Source of the DNA: Lachnospiraceae bacterium UBA7729
Lineage (GTDB): Bacteria > Bacillota > Clostridia > Lachnospirales > Lachnospiraceae
Direction: 5' to 3'
Length of the DNA: 64,000 bases
Assembly (NCBI GenBank): GCA_002482005.1
Contig: DLFD01000031.1
Coordinates: forward strand, 39,505-103,504
A program made the position numbers and the translations under genes. Of the stretch, positions 36,855-45,485 are shown in pieces (within the stretch, counting starts at the first letter, position 1; each line of letters begins with the position of its first letter). The notes below the pieces were generated by a model that saw only the letters and a program-made list of their open reading frames with translations, did no database searches and had not been told where the DNA came from.

Positions 36855-37736
36855 ATGCAGTTTTTATCCTATCTGGTCAGAGGCATATCGCTTGGAAGTG
36901 TCTATGCACTGATCGCTCTGGGATATACGATGGTCTACGGCATCGCAAAGATGCTGAACTTCGCCCACGGCGATATCATCATGGTCGGCGGTTATGTTGT
37001 CTTCTTTGCGTTCTGCCAGGGGGGCATGAATCCCTGGCTTGCTGTGATCCTTGCGATAGCAGCGTGCACCCTTCTCGGGATCACGATCGAGAAGGTCGCT
37101 TACAAGCCTCTGAGAGGAGCACCTTCTCTTGCAGTCCTGATCACTGCGATCGGTGTCAGCTATTTCCTGCAGAACGGTGCTATGCTTCTCTGGAGTTCTG
37201 AGCCGAAGTCATTCACTTCGGTCGTCAGTCTTCCGGCGCTGAACCTGTTCGGAGGGAAACTGCAGATCTCGGCCGAGACTCTGGTAACGATCGCGGCATC
37301 CGTGGTGATCATGGTCGCCCTGATCTGGTTTGTCAACAAGACAAGACCTGGTCATGCTATGCAGGCAGTATCGGAAGACAGGGGAGCAGCTCAGCTGATG
37401 GGAATCAATGTCAATGGGATCATCTCTCTTACATTCGCGATCGGTTCCGGACTCGCAGCGATCGCAGGAGCCCTGCTTCTTTCCTCTTATCCGACTCTTG
37501 TTCCTACCACCGGCGCAATGCCTGGCATCAAGGCATTCGTTGCGGCAGTCTTCGGAGGCATCGGATCGATCCCCGGTGCCTTCCTCGGCGGTATCCTCCT
37601 CGGCATCATTGAGAATCTGTCAAAAGCATATATCTCGACCCAGCTTTCTGATGCAATCGTGTTCCTGGTACTGATCGTAGTTCTTCTCGTGAAGCCTTCC
37701 GGACTTCTCGGAAAGAAACAGACTGTGAAAGTGTGA
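36855..37736 (+). CDS. livH: Branched-chain amino acid ABC transporter permease LivH
   Basis: Inner-membrane permease, 293 residues, about eight helices. Typical segments are SVYALIALGYTMVYGIAKMLNFAHGD and AVFGGIGSIPGAFLGGILLG. GGGAGGAA precedes the ATG. Confidence 0.95.
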   Translation: MQFLSYLVRGISLGSVYALIALGYTMVYGIAKMLNFAHGDIIMVGGYVVFFAFCQGGMNPWLAVILAIAACTLLGITIEKVAYKPLRGAPSLAVLITAIGVSYFLQNGAMLLWSSEPKSFTSVVSLPALNLFGGKLQISAETLVTIAASVVIMVALIWFVNKTRPGHAMQAVSEDRGAAQLMGINVNGIISLTFAIGSGLAAIAGALLLSSYPTLVPTTGAMPGIKAFVAAVFGGIGSIPGAFLGGILLGIIENLSKAYISTQLSDAIVFLVLIVVLLVKPSGLLGKKQTVKV

Positions 37737-37744
37737 GGCAGAAT

Positions 37745-38836
37745 ATGGCTAAGAATAAAAAGATGAACAGGACCGCCAGAACGTATCTCACATCTTTCCT
37801 TCTGGTCGCGATCTTCTATGGAGCAGTGGAGCTTATAAAGTTCAGCGGACATCTTACCTCGAAGGCGACAGGCCTTCTGATCCCGGTGTGCGCCTATATC
37901 ATGATGGCGATCTCCCTGAATCTGGTTGTCGGTTTCCTTGGAGAACTTTCTCTGGGACATGCGGCTTTCATGAGCGCCGGCGCCTTTGTGGGAGTGTTCT
38001 TCTACAACACGGCAGGTGCATCCCTGCCAGGATGGCTGTCTGTTGTCCTTGCTTTTGTGATCGGCGGGATCGCGGCGGGGATCTTTGGCGTCATCGTCGG
38101 TGTCCCGGTCCTGAGACTGTCAGGTGACTATCTGGCGATCGTCACACTGGCATTCGGCGAGATCCTGAAGAATGTGCTGAACTCCCTTTATATCGGCGTA
38201 GATTCCGCTGGCGTGCATTTTTCCCTGAAGGACCAGTTCTCTCTGAACATGGAGCCTACCGGAAAGGTCCTGATGAAGGGCGCCATGGGTATCACGGGGA
38301 TCAAGAAGTTCTCTTACTTCTCTGTAGGGATCCTTCTGATCGTTCTTACCCTGATCTTTGTCCTGAACCTGATGAATTCCAGGGCAGGGCGTGCCATCAC
38401 AGCCATCCGTGACGATGAGATCGCTGCAAAGTCGGTCGGGATCAACCTTACAAGCTACAAGCTGATGGCGTTTGTTTCTTCGGCAGTGATCGCAGGGCTT
38501 TCAGGCGTCCTCTATGCACTGAACTTTGCATCGCTGGTAGCGAAGAAATTTGATTACAACCTTTCCATCAATATCCTGGTCATGGTCGTCCTCGGCGGCA
38601 TGGGCAGCATTCCGGGCGCCATCGTTGCGGCCGTCATCCTGACAGTCCTGCCCGAGATGCTCCGCGGATTCTCCCAGTACCGTATGTTTATCTACTCGAT
38701 CGTCCTGATCGTGATGATGCTGTTCAACCGGGCGCCGGCATTCGTTGCATGGAGACAGAGGCTTGGCCTTAAGATCCATACAAAGAAAAATGGAAACAGC
38801 GGCAGCACTGCAGAAGACGGAAAGAAGGAGGAGTGA
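37745..38836 (+). CDS. livM: Branched-chain amino acid ABC transporter permease LivM
   Basis: Second permease, 363 residues. LNLVVGFLGELSLGHAAFMS and GGMGSIPGAIVAAVIL are family signatures. A GTG at 37733 is in frame, but the ATG at 37745 has GAGG at a better distance. A hydrophilic Lys/Gly-rich tail (KKNGNSGSTAEDGKKE) ends the protein. Confidence 0.94.
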   Translation: MAKNKKMNRTARTYLTSFLLVAIFYGAVELIKFSGHLTSKATGLLIPVCAYIMMAISLNLVVGFLGELSLGHAAFMSAGAFVGVFFYNTAGASLPGWLSVVLAFVIGGIAAGIFGVIVGVPVLRLSGDYLAIVTLAFGEILKNVLNSLYIGVDSAGVHFSLKDQFSLNMEPTGKVLMKGAMGITGIKKFSYFSVGILLIVLTLIFVLNLMNSRAGRAITAIRDDEIAAKSVGINLTSYKLMAFVSSAVIAGLSGVLYALNFASLVAKKFDYNLSINILVMVVLGGMGSIPGAIVAAVILTVLPEMLRGFSQYRMFIYSIVLIVMMLFNRAPAFVAWRQRLGLKIHTKKNGNSGSTAEDGKKEE

Positions 38837-38841
38837 GACAG

Positions 38842-39612
38842 ATGGCACTTCTTGAAGTAAGAAATCTCGGGATCTCCTTCGGAGGTCTTCAGGCTGTTTC
38901 GGGACTTGACCTGACGATTGACAGCGGTCATCTGTATGGCCTGATCGGACCGAACGGTGCCGGAAAGACCACGGCATTCAACATGCTGACCGGTATGTAT
39001 CGGCCTACGGAAGGTACGATCACATTTGACGGAGTCAACATTACTGGAAAGGATCCGGAATATATCTCCAAGGCAGGGATCGCCAGAACGTTCCAGAATA
39101 TCAGGCTTTTTTCCGCTATGTCCGTTCTGGATAATGTCAAGGTCGGCATGCATAACCGTGTGACATACGGGATGTTTGACGGAGTATTCCGCACAAAGAA
39201 GTATCACAGAAGAGAGCAGGAGATGAACGAGAAGGCGATAAGCCTTCTGAAAGTCTTCGGCATCGGTGATAAGGCAGATTATGCGGCTTCCCAGCTCCCC
39301 TACGGGCAGCAGAGAAAGCTTGAGATCTGCAGAGCACTGGCATCAGACCCGAAGCTGCTTCTTCTGGATGAGCCGGCAGCAGGCATGAACCCGAACGAGA
39401 CCGCAGAACTGATGGAGACGGTGCGGAAGGTTAGAGATGAATTCGGAATCGCGATCCTGCTGATCGAGCATGATATGAAGTTTGTCATGGGGATCTGTGA
39501 GGACATCACAGTCCTCGAGTATGGAAAGATCATTGCCCATGGCGATCCTGATACTGTTGCGAATGATCCGGAAGTGATCAAGGCATACCTGGGAGGAGAT
39601 GACGAGAACTGA
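38842..39612 (+). CDS. livG: Branched-chain amino acid ABC transporter ATPase LivG
   Basis: 256 residues from the ATG, 9 bases after AAGGAGGA; the GTG at 38833 touches that site and is rejected. Walker A GPNGAGKTT, signature LPYGQQRKLEICRAL (the LivG-type variant), Walker B LLLLDEPAAGMNP and the H-loop LIEHDM. Confidence 0.95.
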   Translation: MALLEVRNLGISFGGLQAVSGLDLTIDSGHLYGLIGPNGAGKTTAFNMLTGMYRPTEGTITFDGVNITGKDPEYISKAGIARTFQNIRLFSAMSVLDNVKVGMHNRVTYGMFDGVFRTKKYHRREQEMNEKAISLLKVFGIGDKADYAASQLPYGQQRKLEICRALASDPKLLLLDEPAAGMNPNETAELMETVRKVRDEFGIAILLIEHDMKFVMGICEDITVLEYGKIIAHGDPDTVANDPEVIKAYLGGDDEN

Positions 39613-40337
39613 TGGGTGAACTGTTAAGAGTAGAAGATATCAATGTTTACTATGGTTCGATCCATGCCATCAAGGACGTCTCCTTCCATGTGGACGCGGG
39701 CGAGATCGTTACCATGATCGGAGCGAATGGTGCGGGAAAGACCACGACCATGCACACGATCTCCGGCCTGCTGCGCTCCGAGACAGGGAAGATCGAGTAT
39801 GACGGCAAGCTGATCTCAAAGATGGAACCTCATAAGATCGTCGGTCTTGGACTTGCCCAGTGCCCGGAAGGCAGAAGAGTCTTCTCTGGCCTGAGCGTAG
39901 CCGAGAACCTTGAGATGGGGGCTTATTCCAGAAAGGATGGAAGAGACGCGATCGACGCGGATTTCAGGATGGTCTATGGACTGTTCCCGAGACTGGAAGA
40001 ACGAAAGATCCAGCCGGCAGGTACTCTCTCCGGAGGCGAGCAGCAGATGCTTGCGATCGGACGTGCGCTTATGGGTAAGCCAAAGATGCTTCTTCTCGAT
40101 GAACCCTCGATGGGACTTTCTCCGCTTCTGGTCAAGGAGATCTTCCATATCATCGAGACCATCAACAAGGAGCAGGGTGTCACCATCCTGCTTGTCGAGC
40201 AGAATGCGAAGATGGCACTGAACATTGCGGACCGGGCTTATGTCCTCGAGACCGGCAATATCACGATGGAAGGAAAGGCATCCGACCTGGCGGACGATCC
40301 GGCGGTAAGGAGTGCTTACCTTGGCGGAGCAAAATAA
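39612..40337 (+). CDS. livF: Branched-chain amino acid ABC transporter ATPase LivF
   Basis: 241 residues; the ATG shares bases with the livG stop (TGATG). Walker A GANGAGKTT, signature LSGGEQQMLAIGRAL, Walker B MLLLDEPSMGLSP and LLVEQN as the H-loop replacement typical of LivF (Q for H). Confidence 0.95.
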   Translation: MGELLRVEDINVYYGSIHAIKDVSFHVDAGEIVTMIGANGAGKTTTMHTISGLLRSETGKIEYDGKLISKMEPHKIVGLGLAQCPEGRRVFSGLSVAENLEMGAYSRKDGRDAIDADFRMVYGLFPRLEERKIQPAGTLSGGEQQMLAIGRALMGKPKMLLLDEPSMGLSPLLVKEIFHIIETINKEQGVTILLVEQNAKMALNIADRAYVLETGNITMEGKASDLADDPAVRSAYLGGAK

Positions 40338-40376
40338 TCCGGGAACGTTGTCCGTAATTTTACAGAAGGAAAAAGG

Positions 40377-40417
40377 AAAGGCATCATTCGGATCTCAGGA
40401 TCCTGATGATGCCTTTT
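40377..40417 (+). terminator. Terminator of the liv operon
   Basis: An 11-bp perfect stem AAAGGCATCAT / ATGATGCCTTT with an 18-base loop and a short T run. Confidence 0.8.
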
Positions 40418-40431
40418 CTATGAAACAGTAT

Positions 40432-40461
40432 TTGCCATGACTTCGGGTAAAGTATTATACT
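40432..40461 (+). promoter_or_regulatory. Promoter of the second ATP-grasp/GT2 pair
   Basis: TTGCCA, an 18-base spacer and TATACT, 55 bases before the ATP-grasp start. Confidence 0.62.
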
Positions 40462-40516
40462 AGCTGAGTGTCAGATCGGACAGATCTGCAATATCGGATA
40501 AATATCGGAGCAGATA

Positions 40517-41716
40517 ATGGAAGAACATAAAAAACTGATGGTGCTTGGCGCCAGTTATTCACAGATCCCCCTCATGCAGGCTGCAAGAAGACTGGGATAC
40601 CGCGTGATCGCGGTATCGATCCCGGGACCGTATCTGGGCTTTCCCTATGCGGATGAGATCGTCTATGCGGACATCACGAAACCGGAAGAAGTCCTGAAAG
40701 CAGCCCGGGAGAAGAAGATCGACGGGATCACGACCTGCTGTATGGACCTGGGCATTCTTGCCATGGGCTATGTGAATGAGAAGATGGGACTTGCAGGTCC
40801 GGGGATCTTTGCGGCTAAGGCAGCCATGGACAAAGCGGTCGAAAAAGAAGCCTACAGAAAGGCGGGAGTCAGTACCGCGGAGTATTACCTGATCCATTCG
40901 AAAGAGGAACTGTGGAACGCTCTGCATAAGATGCGCTATCCCGTCATCGTCAAGGCAGTTGACCAGATGGGAAGCCGCGGTATCCGGAGAGCAGATACGG
41001 AAAAGGAAGCGGAAGATGCCTATGAGTATGCTATGGCTGCAACTTCCAGGGACTACTGTATCGTGGAAGAGTTCCTGCAGGGGACCATGTTCGGGGTCGA
41101 GGCTATGATGGCATGCGGAAAGCTGGCCTACGTACTTCCGCTTGGGAACGATCTTCGGGAAGGCAATCCTCCTTTCCCGATCGGACATTATGTGCCATGG
41201 GACAAGGGTGAGCAGATCCGAAAGCAGATCGAAGAGCTTGTATATTCCGCAGCAGGCGCCCTTCGCTTTGATAACTGTGCCATGGACCTGGACTGCATGT
41301 ATGCAGACGGACAGGTGTATGTGATCGAGGCGACCGCAAGAGCAGGCGCCACCTGCATCACCGATACGGTAGGGATCTATTACGGAATTGACTATTACGA
41401 AGCAATCGTGAAGGCTGCGATGGGAATCGATACAGCCGATATGTTCCGGCTGCCTTCAGGAAAAGGGACACCGAATGTCAGCAGGCTTCTCTTTGCGGAC
41501 CGAAGGGGAACCGTGAAGAAGATCATAAGTCCGGAGAAACTTCCGGAGAATGTAACCGATCTTTCCTTCAATATCTCTGCGGGAAGCAAGGTTCAGCCGG
41601 TAACAAACGGCCGTGACCGGATCGGTCAGCTGATCGTAAAGGGAGAGAGCCTGGAAGAGTGCCGGAAGCTTCAGAAGGAGATGCTGGGAGCGATCCGTCT
41701 TGAGTATGAGGAGTGA
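40517..41716 (+). CDS. ATP-grasp carboxylate ligase, copy 2
   Basis: 399 residues, plainly paralogous to the ligase at 27509: LMVLGASYSQIPLMQAARRLGY, IAVSIPGPYLGFPYADE, KIDGITTC, MRYPVIVKAVDQMGSRGIRR and VIEATARAGATC match it position by position. The first metal region has E-A-T-A-R where copy 1 has E-I-G-G-R, and the catalytic substrate pocket likely differs. It has its own promoter and is followed 3 bases later by a GT2. The substrate is unknown. Confidence 0.85.
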   Translation: MEEHKKLMVLGASYSQIPLMQAARRLGYRVIAVSIPGPYLGFPYADEIVYADITKPEEVLKAAREKKIDGITTCCMDLGILAMGYVNEKMGLAGPGIFAAKAAMDKAVEKEAYRKAGVSTAEYYLIHSKEELWNALHKMRYPVIVKAVDQMGSRGIRRADTEKEAEDAYEYAMAATSRDYCIVEEFLQGTMFGVEAMMACGKLAYVLPLGNDLREGNPPFPIGHYVPWDKGEQIRKQIEELVYSAAGALRFDNCAMDLDCMYADGQVYVIEATARAGATCITDTVGIYYGIDYYEAIVKAAMGIDTADMFRLPSGKGTPNVSRLLFADRRGTVKKIISPEKLPENVTDLSFNISAGSKVQPVTNGRDRIGQLIVKGESLEECRKLQKEMLGAIRLEYEE

Positions 41717-41719
41717 GTT

Positions 41720-42706
41720 ATGAAACTGTCAGTTGTGGTTCCCTGTTATAATTCCGAGCATACGATCGAAAAACTGGTCGATCTCTGCATGGAGGAGTTT
41801 GATCACAAAAACGGCTGGGAACTGGAGATGGTCCTTGTCAATGACTTTTCCAGAGATGATACATTCGGAGCGATCACGAGGGCATGCAGGAAATATCCGA
41901 ATGTCAGGGGAATCAACCTGGCAAAGAACTTCGGACAGCATGGAGCCCTGATGTGCGGTTTCCATTATGTTACAGGGGACTATGTCTGCGGGATCGACGA
42001 TGATCTGCAGAATCACCCGGTCCAGATCCATCAGCTCCTGGATAAGCTGATGGAAGGAGACTATGATGTTGTCTTCGGAAAGTATAAAAAGAGAAATTTC
42101 AGCCGCTTCAAGAATCTGACCGGCAAGGTAAGCCAGTGGCTTCTTTTTCACCTGGTCGACAGGCCGAAGGATGTGGAGATGAGCGCTTTCTGGGTGGCAA
42201 AGCGCTATGTCATCGAGGAGATGAAGAATTACAGAGGAACAGATGCATTCGTTCAGCTTCTTTTTGCCCGCACGACCAGAAGAATGGCAGATGTGGAAGT
42301 GGACCACTACGCAAGAGAAGTCGGAAGATCAAACTACACGTTCCGCAAGGGACTGAAGCTGTTCATGACATTCATGAGCTTCACGGTCATACCGCTTCAG
42401 ATCGCCACCTGGCTGGGAGTCCTGTTCTCGGTGACGGGCTTTGTCGGAGCGCTTGTCATCCTCATCCAGAAACTGATGAACTGGGACCTGCAGATCGGAT
42501 GGCCTTCCCTTATGGTCGTCATACTGCTGATCGGAGGCATCATGCTCCTGATCCTGGGAATCCTGGGCAACTATATCGGCAAACTGGTGATGACCCAGAA
42601 TCGGACGCCGCTCTATGTAGTGCGGGATACCCTGAATGTGCAGCATGGGGCAGAGGGAGCGGAAGCTGAAACAGCGGAAGAACAAGCTCCTGAAGAGAAC
42701 GCCTGA
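41720..42706 (+). CDS. ArnC/CsbB-like undecaprenyl-phosphate glycosyltransferase, copy 2
   Basis: 328 residues, paralogue of the GT2 at 26475. Motifs: SVVVPCYNSEHTIEKLV, VLVNDFSRDDT, AKNFGQHGALMCGF and GIDDDLQNHPVQI, plus AREVGRSNYTFRKG in the place of REVGKSGYTFRKL. Two C-terminal helices anchor it. A terminator follows, so the pair forms a two-gene operon. No YfhO or flippase lies beside it; it may feed the YfhO enzymes at 21-26 kb. Confidence 0.87.
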   Translation: MKLSVVVPCYNSEHTIEKLVDLCMEEFDHKNGWELEMVLVNDFSRDDTFGAITRACRKYPNVRGINLAKNFGQHGALMCGFHYVTGDYVCGIDDDLQNHPVQIHQLLDKLMEGDYDVVFGKYKKRNFSRFKNLTGKVSQWLLFHLVDRPKDVEMSAFWVAKRYVIEEMKNYRGTDAFVQLLFARTTRRMADVEVDHYAREVGRSNYTFRKGLKLFMTFMSFTVIPLQIATWLGVLFSVTGFVGALVILIQKLMNWDLQIGWPSLMVVILLIGGIMLLILGILGNYIGKLVMTQNRTPLYVVRDTLNVQHGAEGAEAETAEEQAPEENA

Positions 42707-42760
42707 CGGCAGGGGAATTGCCTCGAAATATCTCTGAACATACACGCAGAAAGGATGCGG

Positions 42761-42818
42761 AAAAGCTCCGGAAAGCTGTCCGGGACCGTCCCGGCTTCAG
42801 CCTTCCGGAGCTTTTTTT
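42761..42818. terminator. Bidirectional terminator between GT2 and pyrI
   Basis: Arms AAAAGCTCCGGAA and TTCCGGAGCTTTT enclose a second GC-rich hairpin (CCGGGACCGTCCCGG). T runs exist on both strands: seven T on +, and four on - from the AAAA at the left. It serves the convergent genes; the pyrI stop codon overlaps the right-hand edge. Confidence 0.85.
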
Positions 42819-43257
42819 AAGCCTTTTTCTTGGAACTGTGATACTGTTCATCGCAGTATCTGCAGCGGTAGATCTCATGTTCTTCGTCAGCCAGATAGAA
42901 GACCTGGTCAAGACCCTGCTCGATCGTTGAGATGCATCTCGGATTCTTGCAGTGGATGACATTGACGAGGACCTTCGGCAGCCTCAGCATCTGCTTCTCG
43001 ACGATCTTTCCGTCTTTGATGATGTTGACGGTGATCGAATGGTCAATGAAACCGAGCGCGTCAAGGTTGAGTTTTTCCAGCGGAGCCTCGACCTTGATGA
43101 TATCTTTCTCGCCCATCTTATTGGAATGAGCATGCATGATCATGGCAACCTGGCAGTTCATACGGTCAAGCTTCAGACGCTTGTAGATGTCCATGGCTTT
43201 GCCTGCCGGGATATGGTCCAGAACTACACCTTCATTCAGCTGTCCAACATTCAGCAT
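42817..43257 (-). CDS. pyrI: Aspartate carbamoyltransferase regulatory subunit
   Basis: 146-residue allosteric subunit that binds nucleotides and zinc. The start codon is an ATG at 43257, overlapping the pyrB end by 7 bases. LDHIPAGKAMDIYKRL matches the nucleotide-binding half; the zinc site is C-x4-C (CKNPRC) and C-x2-C (CRYC). Its presence implies feedback control of pyrimidine synthesis at enzyme level. Confidence 0.95.
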   Translation of the reverse strand: MLNVGQLNEGVVLDHIPAGKAMDIYKRLKLDRMNCQVAMIMHAHSNKMGEKDIIKVEAPLEKLNLDALGFIDHSITVNIIKDGKIVEKQMLRLPKVLVNVIHCKNPRCISTIEQGLDQVFYLADEEHEIYRCRYCDEQYHSSKKKA

Positions 43258-44174
43258 GATACTTTTACCCCCAGAAGTGTAAGGATCAGCGCCATCCTGA
43301 CATATACTCCGTACTGAACCTGACGGAAGTAGCATGCGCGCGGATCGTTGTCGACGTCTACGGAAATCTCATTGACACGCGGAAGCGGGTGGAGGACTGC
43401 ACAGTCCTTCTTTGCGAGCTGGAGCTTTGCCTCGTCAAGGATGTAGAAGTCCTTCATACGGACGTAATCATCCTCGTTGAAGAAACGCTCCTTCTGGACT
43501 CTGGTCATGTAGAGAACATCCAGGTCCGGGAGGGCATCTTCGAGGCGGATCTCTTCCCTGAACGGAACATTGTTCTTCCTCAGAACATCTTCTCTTACAT
43601 AATCCGGGATACGGAGTTCTTCCGGAGAGATGAGGACGAACCTGATACCGGTGTAGCGGACAAGCGCGGAGATCAGAGAGTGAACGGTCCTGCCGAATTT
43701 CAGGTCACCGCAGATACCGATCGTCATGTTGTTCAGCCTGCCCTTGATGGAGCGGATCGTCATCAGGTCAGTCAGGGTCTGGGTCGGATGCTGGTGACCG
43801 CCATCACCGGCATTGATGACCGGGATCCTGGAGACGAGAGAAGCAACATAGGGAGCACCTTCCTTCGGATGACGGATTGCTGCGATATCCGCAAAGCAGG
43901 AGATGACGCGGATCGTATCGGACACGCTTTCTCCCTTGGCGGCAGAGCTTGACTGGGCAGAAGAAAAGCCAATTACCTTACCACCTAAATTAAGCATCGC
44001 AGTTTCGAAACTGAGACGGGTACGGGTACTTGGCTCATAAAAAAGTGTCGCTATCTTTTTTCCTTCACAGGCGTGGGAATACTTTTCCGGATTATGCTCG
44101 ATATCGGTCGCAAGATCGAGAAGCTGATCGATCTCCTCCACCGAGAAATCCAGAGGACTCATACAATGTCTCAT
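43251..44174 (-). CDS. pyrB: Aspartate carbamoyltransferase catalytic subunit
   Basis: First committed step of pyrimidine synthesis (carbamoyl phosphate + aspartate). 307 residues. FYEPSTRTRLSFETAM (carbamoyl-phosphate loop), HPTQTLTDL and HPLPRVNEI are complete. Promoter on the minus strand just upstream, divergent from pheA. Confidence 0.97.
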   Translation of the reverse strand: MRHCMSPLDFSVEEIDQLLDLATDIEHNPEKYSHACEGKKIATLFYEPSTRTRLSFETAMLNLGGKVIGFSSAQSSSAAKGESVSDTIRVISCFADIAAIRHPKEGAPYVASLVSRIPVINAGDGGHQHPTQTLTDLMTIRSIKGRLNNMTIGICGDLKFGRTVHSLISALVRYTGIRFVLISPEELRIPDYVREDVLRKNNVPFREEIRLEDALPDLDVLYMTRVQKERFFNEDDYVRMKDFYILDEAKLQLAKKDCAVLHPLPRVNEISVDVDNDPRACYFRQVQYGVYVRMALILTLLGVKVSC

Positions 44175-44231
44175 CGATACCTCCGTTGAAATGTGATGAT
44201 TGCAATCTACAGATGTGCTTTAATCTTACAT

Positions 44232-44260
44232 ATAATACACACTTCCACACTGCCATGCAA
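44232..44260 (-). promoter_or_regulatory. pyrBI promoter
   Basis: On the minus strand TTGCAT, a 17-base spacer and TATTAT, 58 bases before pyrB. Its -35 overlaps the -35 of the divergent pheA promoter. Confidence 0.65.
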
Positions 44261-44279
44261 GGGGGTGCTGTGCTATAAT
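44250..44279 (+). promoter_or_regulatory. pheA promoter
   Basis: CTGCCA, an 18-base spacer, then TATAAT preceded by TGC (extended -10), 65 bases before pheA. Confidence 0.65.
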
Positions 44280-44344
44280 CATACCATATGGCTTTCAGAG
44301 CCAGAGTAAAACGTCGGCTGTCGGCAGAATAGCAGGTGTGATGA

Positions 44345-45475
44345 ATGACGTATCTGAACGAATATCGCGAAAAGATCGATGAGATCGACGGAAAGATCGT
44401 GAAACTTTTCGAAGAGCGTATGGAGATCTCAGGCAGGATCGGGGCATGGAAAGTCGAGAACGGCAGGAAAGTCTTTGACTCTGTGAGGGAGAAGCAGAAG
44501 ATCGAGAGTGTCCGGGATATGGCGCACGGAGACTTCAACAAGCATGGGGTGGAGGAACTGTTCTCACAGATCATGTCGATGAGCCGCAAGAAGCAGTATG
44601 CCCTTCTGGCTCAGAAGGGTGCCGGCGGACGGCTTCCTTTTATCGGGGTCGACAGCCTGGATCTGGACAATATCCGCGTTGTGTTCCAGGGAGTGGAAGG
44701 CGCCTACAGTCAGGCGGCAATGAATGCCTTCTTCGGGGATAGCGTGAACAGCTTCCATGTGGCGAAGTTCCGTGATGCCATGGAGGCGATCGCCGAGGGA
44801 GCGGCGGATTATGCGGTCCTGCCGATCGAGAATTCGACTGCGGGGATCGTTGCCGACAACTTTGATCTTCTGGTCGATTTCGAGAATTATATCGTCGCCG
44901 AACAGATCATTCCGGTCGAGCATGTGCTCATGGCGGTCCCGGGGACTTCGCTTCGGGATATCCGCAAGGTCTATTCCCATCCGCAGGCCCTGTCTCAGTG
45001 TGAAGGACTCTTTGAGCAGCACAGGGAGTGGGAGGCGGTGCCTTTCGGCAACACGGCGCTTGCGGCAAGAAAAGTGGCGCAGGACGGATCCCGGGAGGAA
45101 GCAGCGATCGGAAGTGCATTTGCCGCAAAGCTGTTCGGGCTTCAGGTCCTTGAGAGCGGAGTCAGCGATGAGCCTGCCAATGCGACCAGGTTCATGATCG
45201 TGACCAACCAGCGGATCTTCCGCAAGGATGCAAAGAAGATCTCGATCTGCTTCGAACTTCCGCATTCATCCGGTACCCTTTACAATATCCTTTCGCACTT
45301 TATCTTCAACAACATCAACATGACCCACATCGAATCGAGGCCGATCCCGCAGAGAACCTGGGAGTACAGGTTCTTCATCGATTTTGAGGGGAATCTTGCA
45401 GAGCCCAGCGTCAAGAACGCGCTGAGGGGTATCCGCGAGGAGGCGATCAATATGAAGATCCTGGGCAATTACTGA
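44345..45475 (+). CDS. pheA: Bifunctional chorismate mutase/prephenate dehydratase
   Basis: Makes phenylpyruvate for phenylalanine. 376 residues: chorismate mutase helices first (residues ~1-90, YREKIDEIDGKIVKLFEERM), then the dehydratase (~112-290, FQGVEGAYSQAA, PIENSTAGIV and DEPANATRFMI), then a C-terminal ACT domain with HIESRPIPQRTWEYRFFID for phenylalanine feedback. Domains are complete. The DUF815 gene starts 10 bases later. Confidence 0.95.
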   Translation: MTYLNEYREKIDEIDGKIVKLFEERMEISGRIGAWKVENGRKVFDSVREKQKIESVRDMAHGDFNKHGVEELFSQIMSMSRKKQYALLAQKGAGGRLPFIGVDSLDLDNIRVVFQGVEGAYSQAAMNAFFGDSVNSFHVAKFRDAMEAIAEGAADYAVLPIENSTAGIVADNFDLLVDFENYIVAEQIIPVEHVLMAVPGTSLRDIRKVYSHPQALSQCEGLFEQHREWEAVPFGNTALAARKVAQDGSREEAAIGSAFAAKLFGLQVLESGVSDEPANATRFMIVTNQRIFRKDAKKISICFELPHSSGTLYNILSHFIFNNINMTHIESRPIPQRTWEYRFFIDFEGNLAEPSVKNALRGIREEAINMKILGNY

Positions 45476-45485
45476 AGGAGCGATT

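Noticed and set aside
42718..42930. A small frame whose product contains GFSLPELFLSLFLG, resembling a type IV prepilin motif
   Set aside because: The motif is encoded by the bidirectional terminator hairpin and its T run, then by antisense pyrI; no ribosome site or pilus genes nearby.
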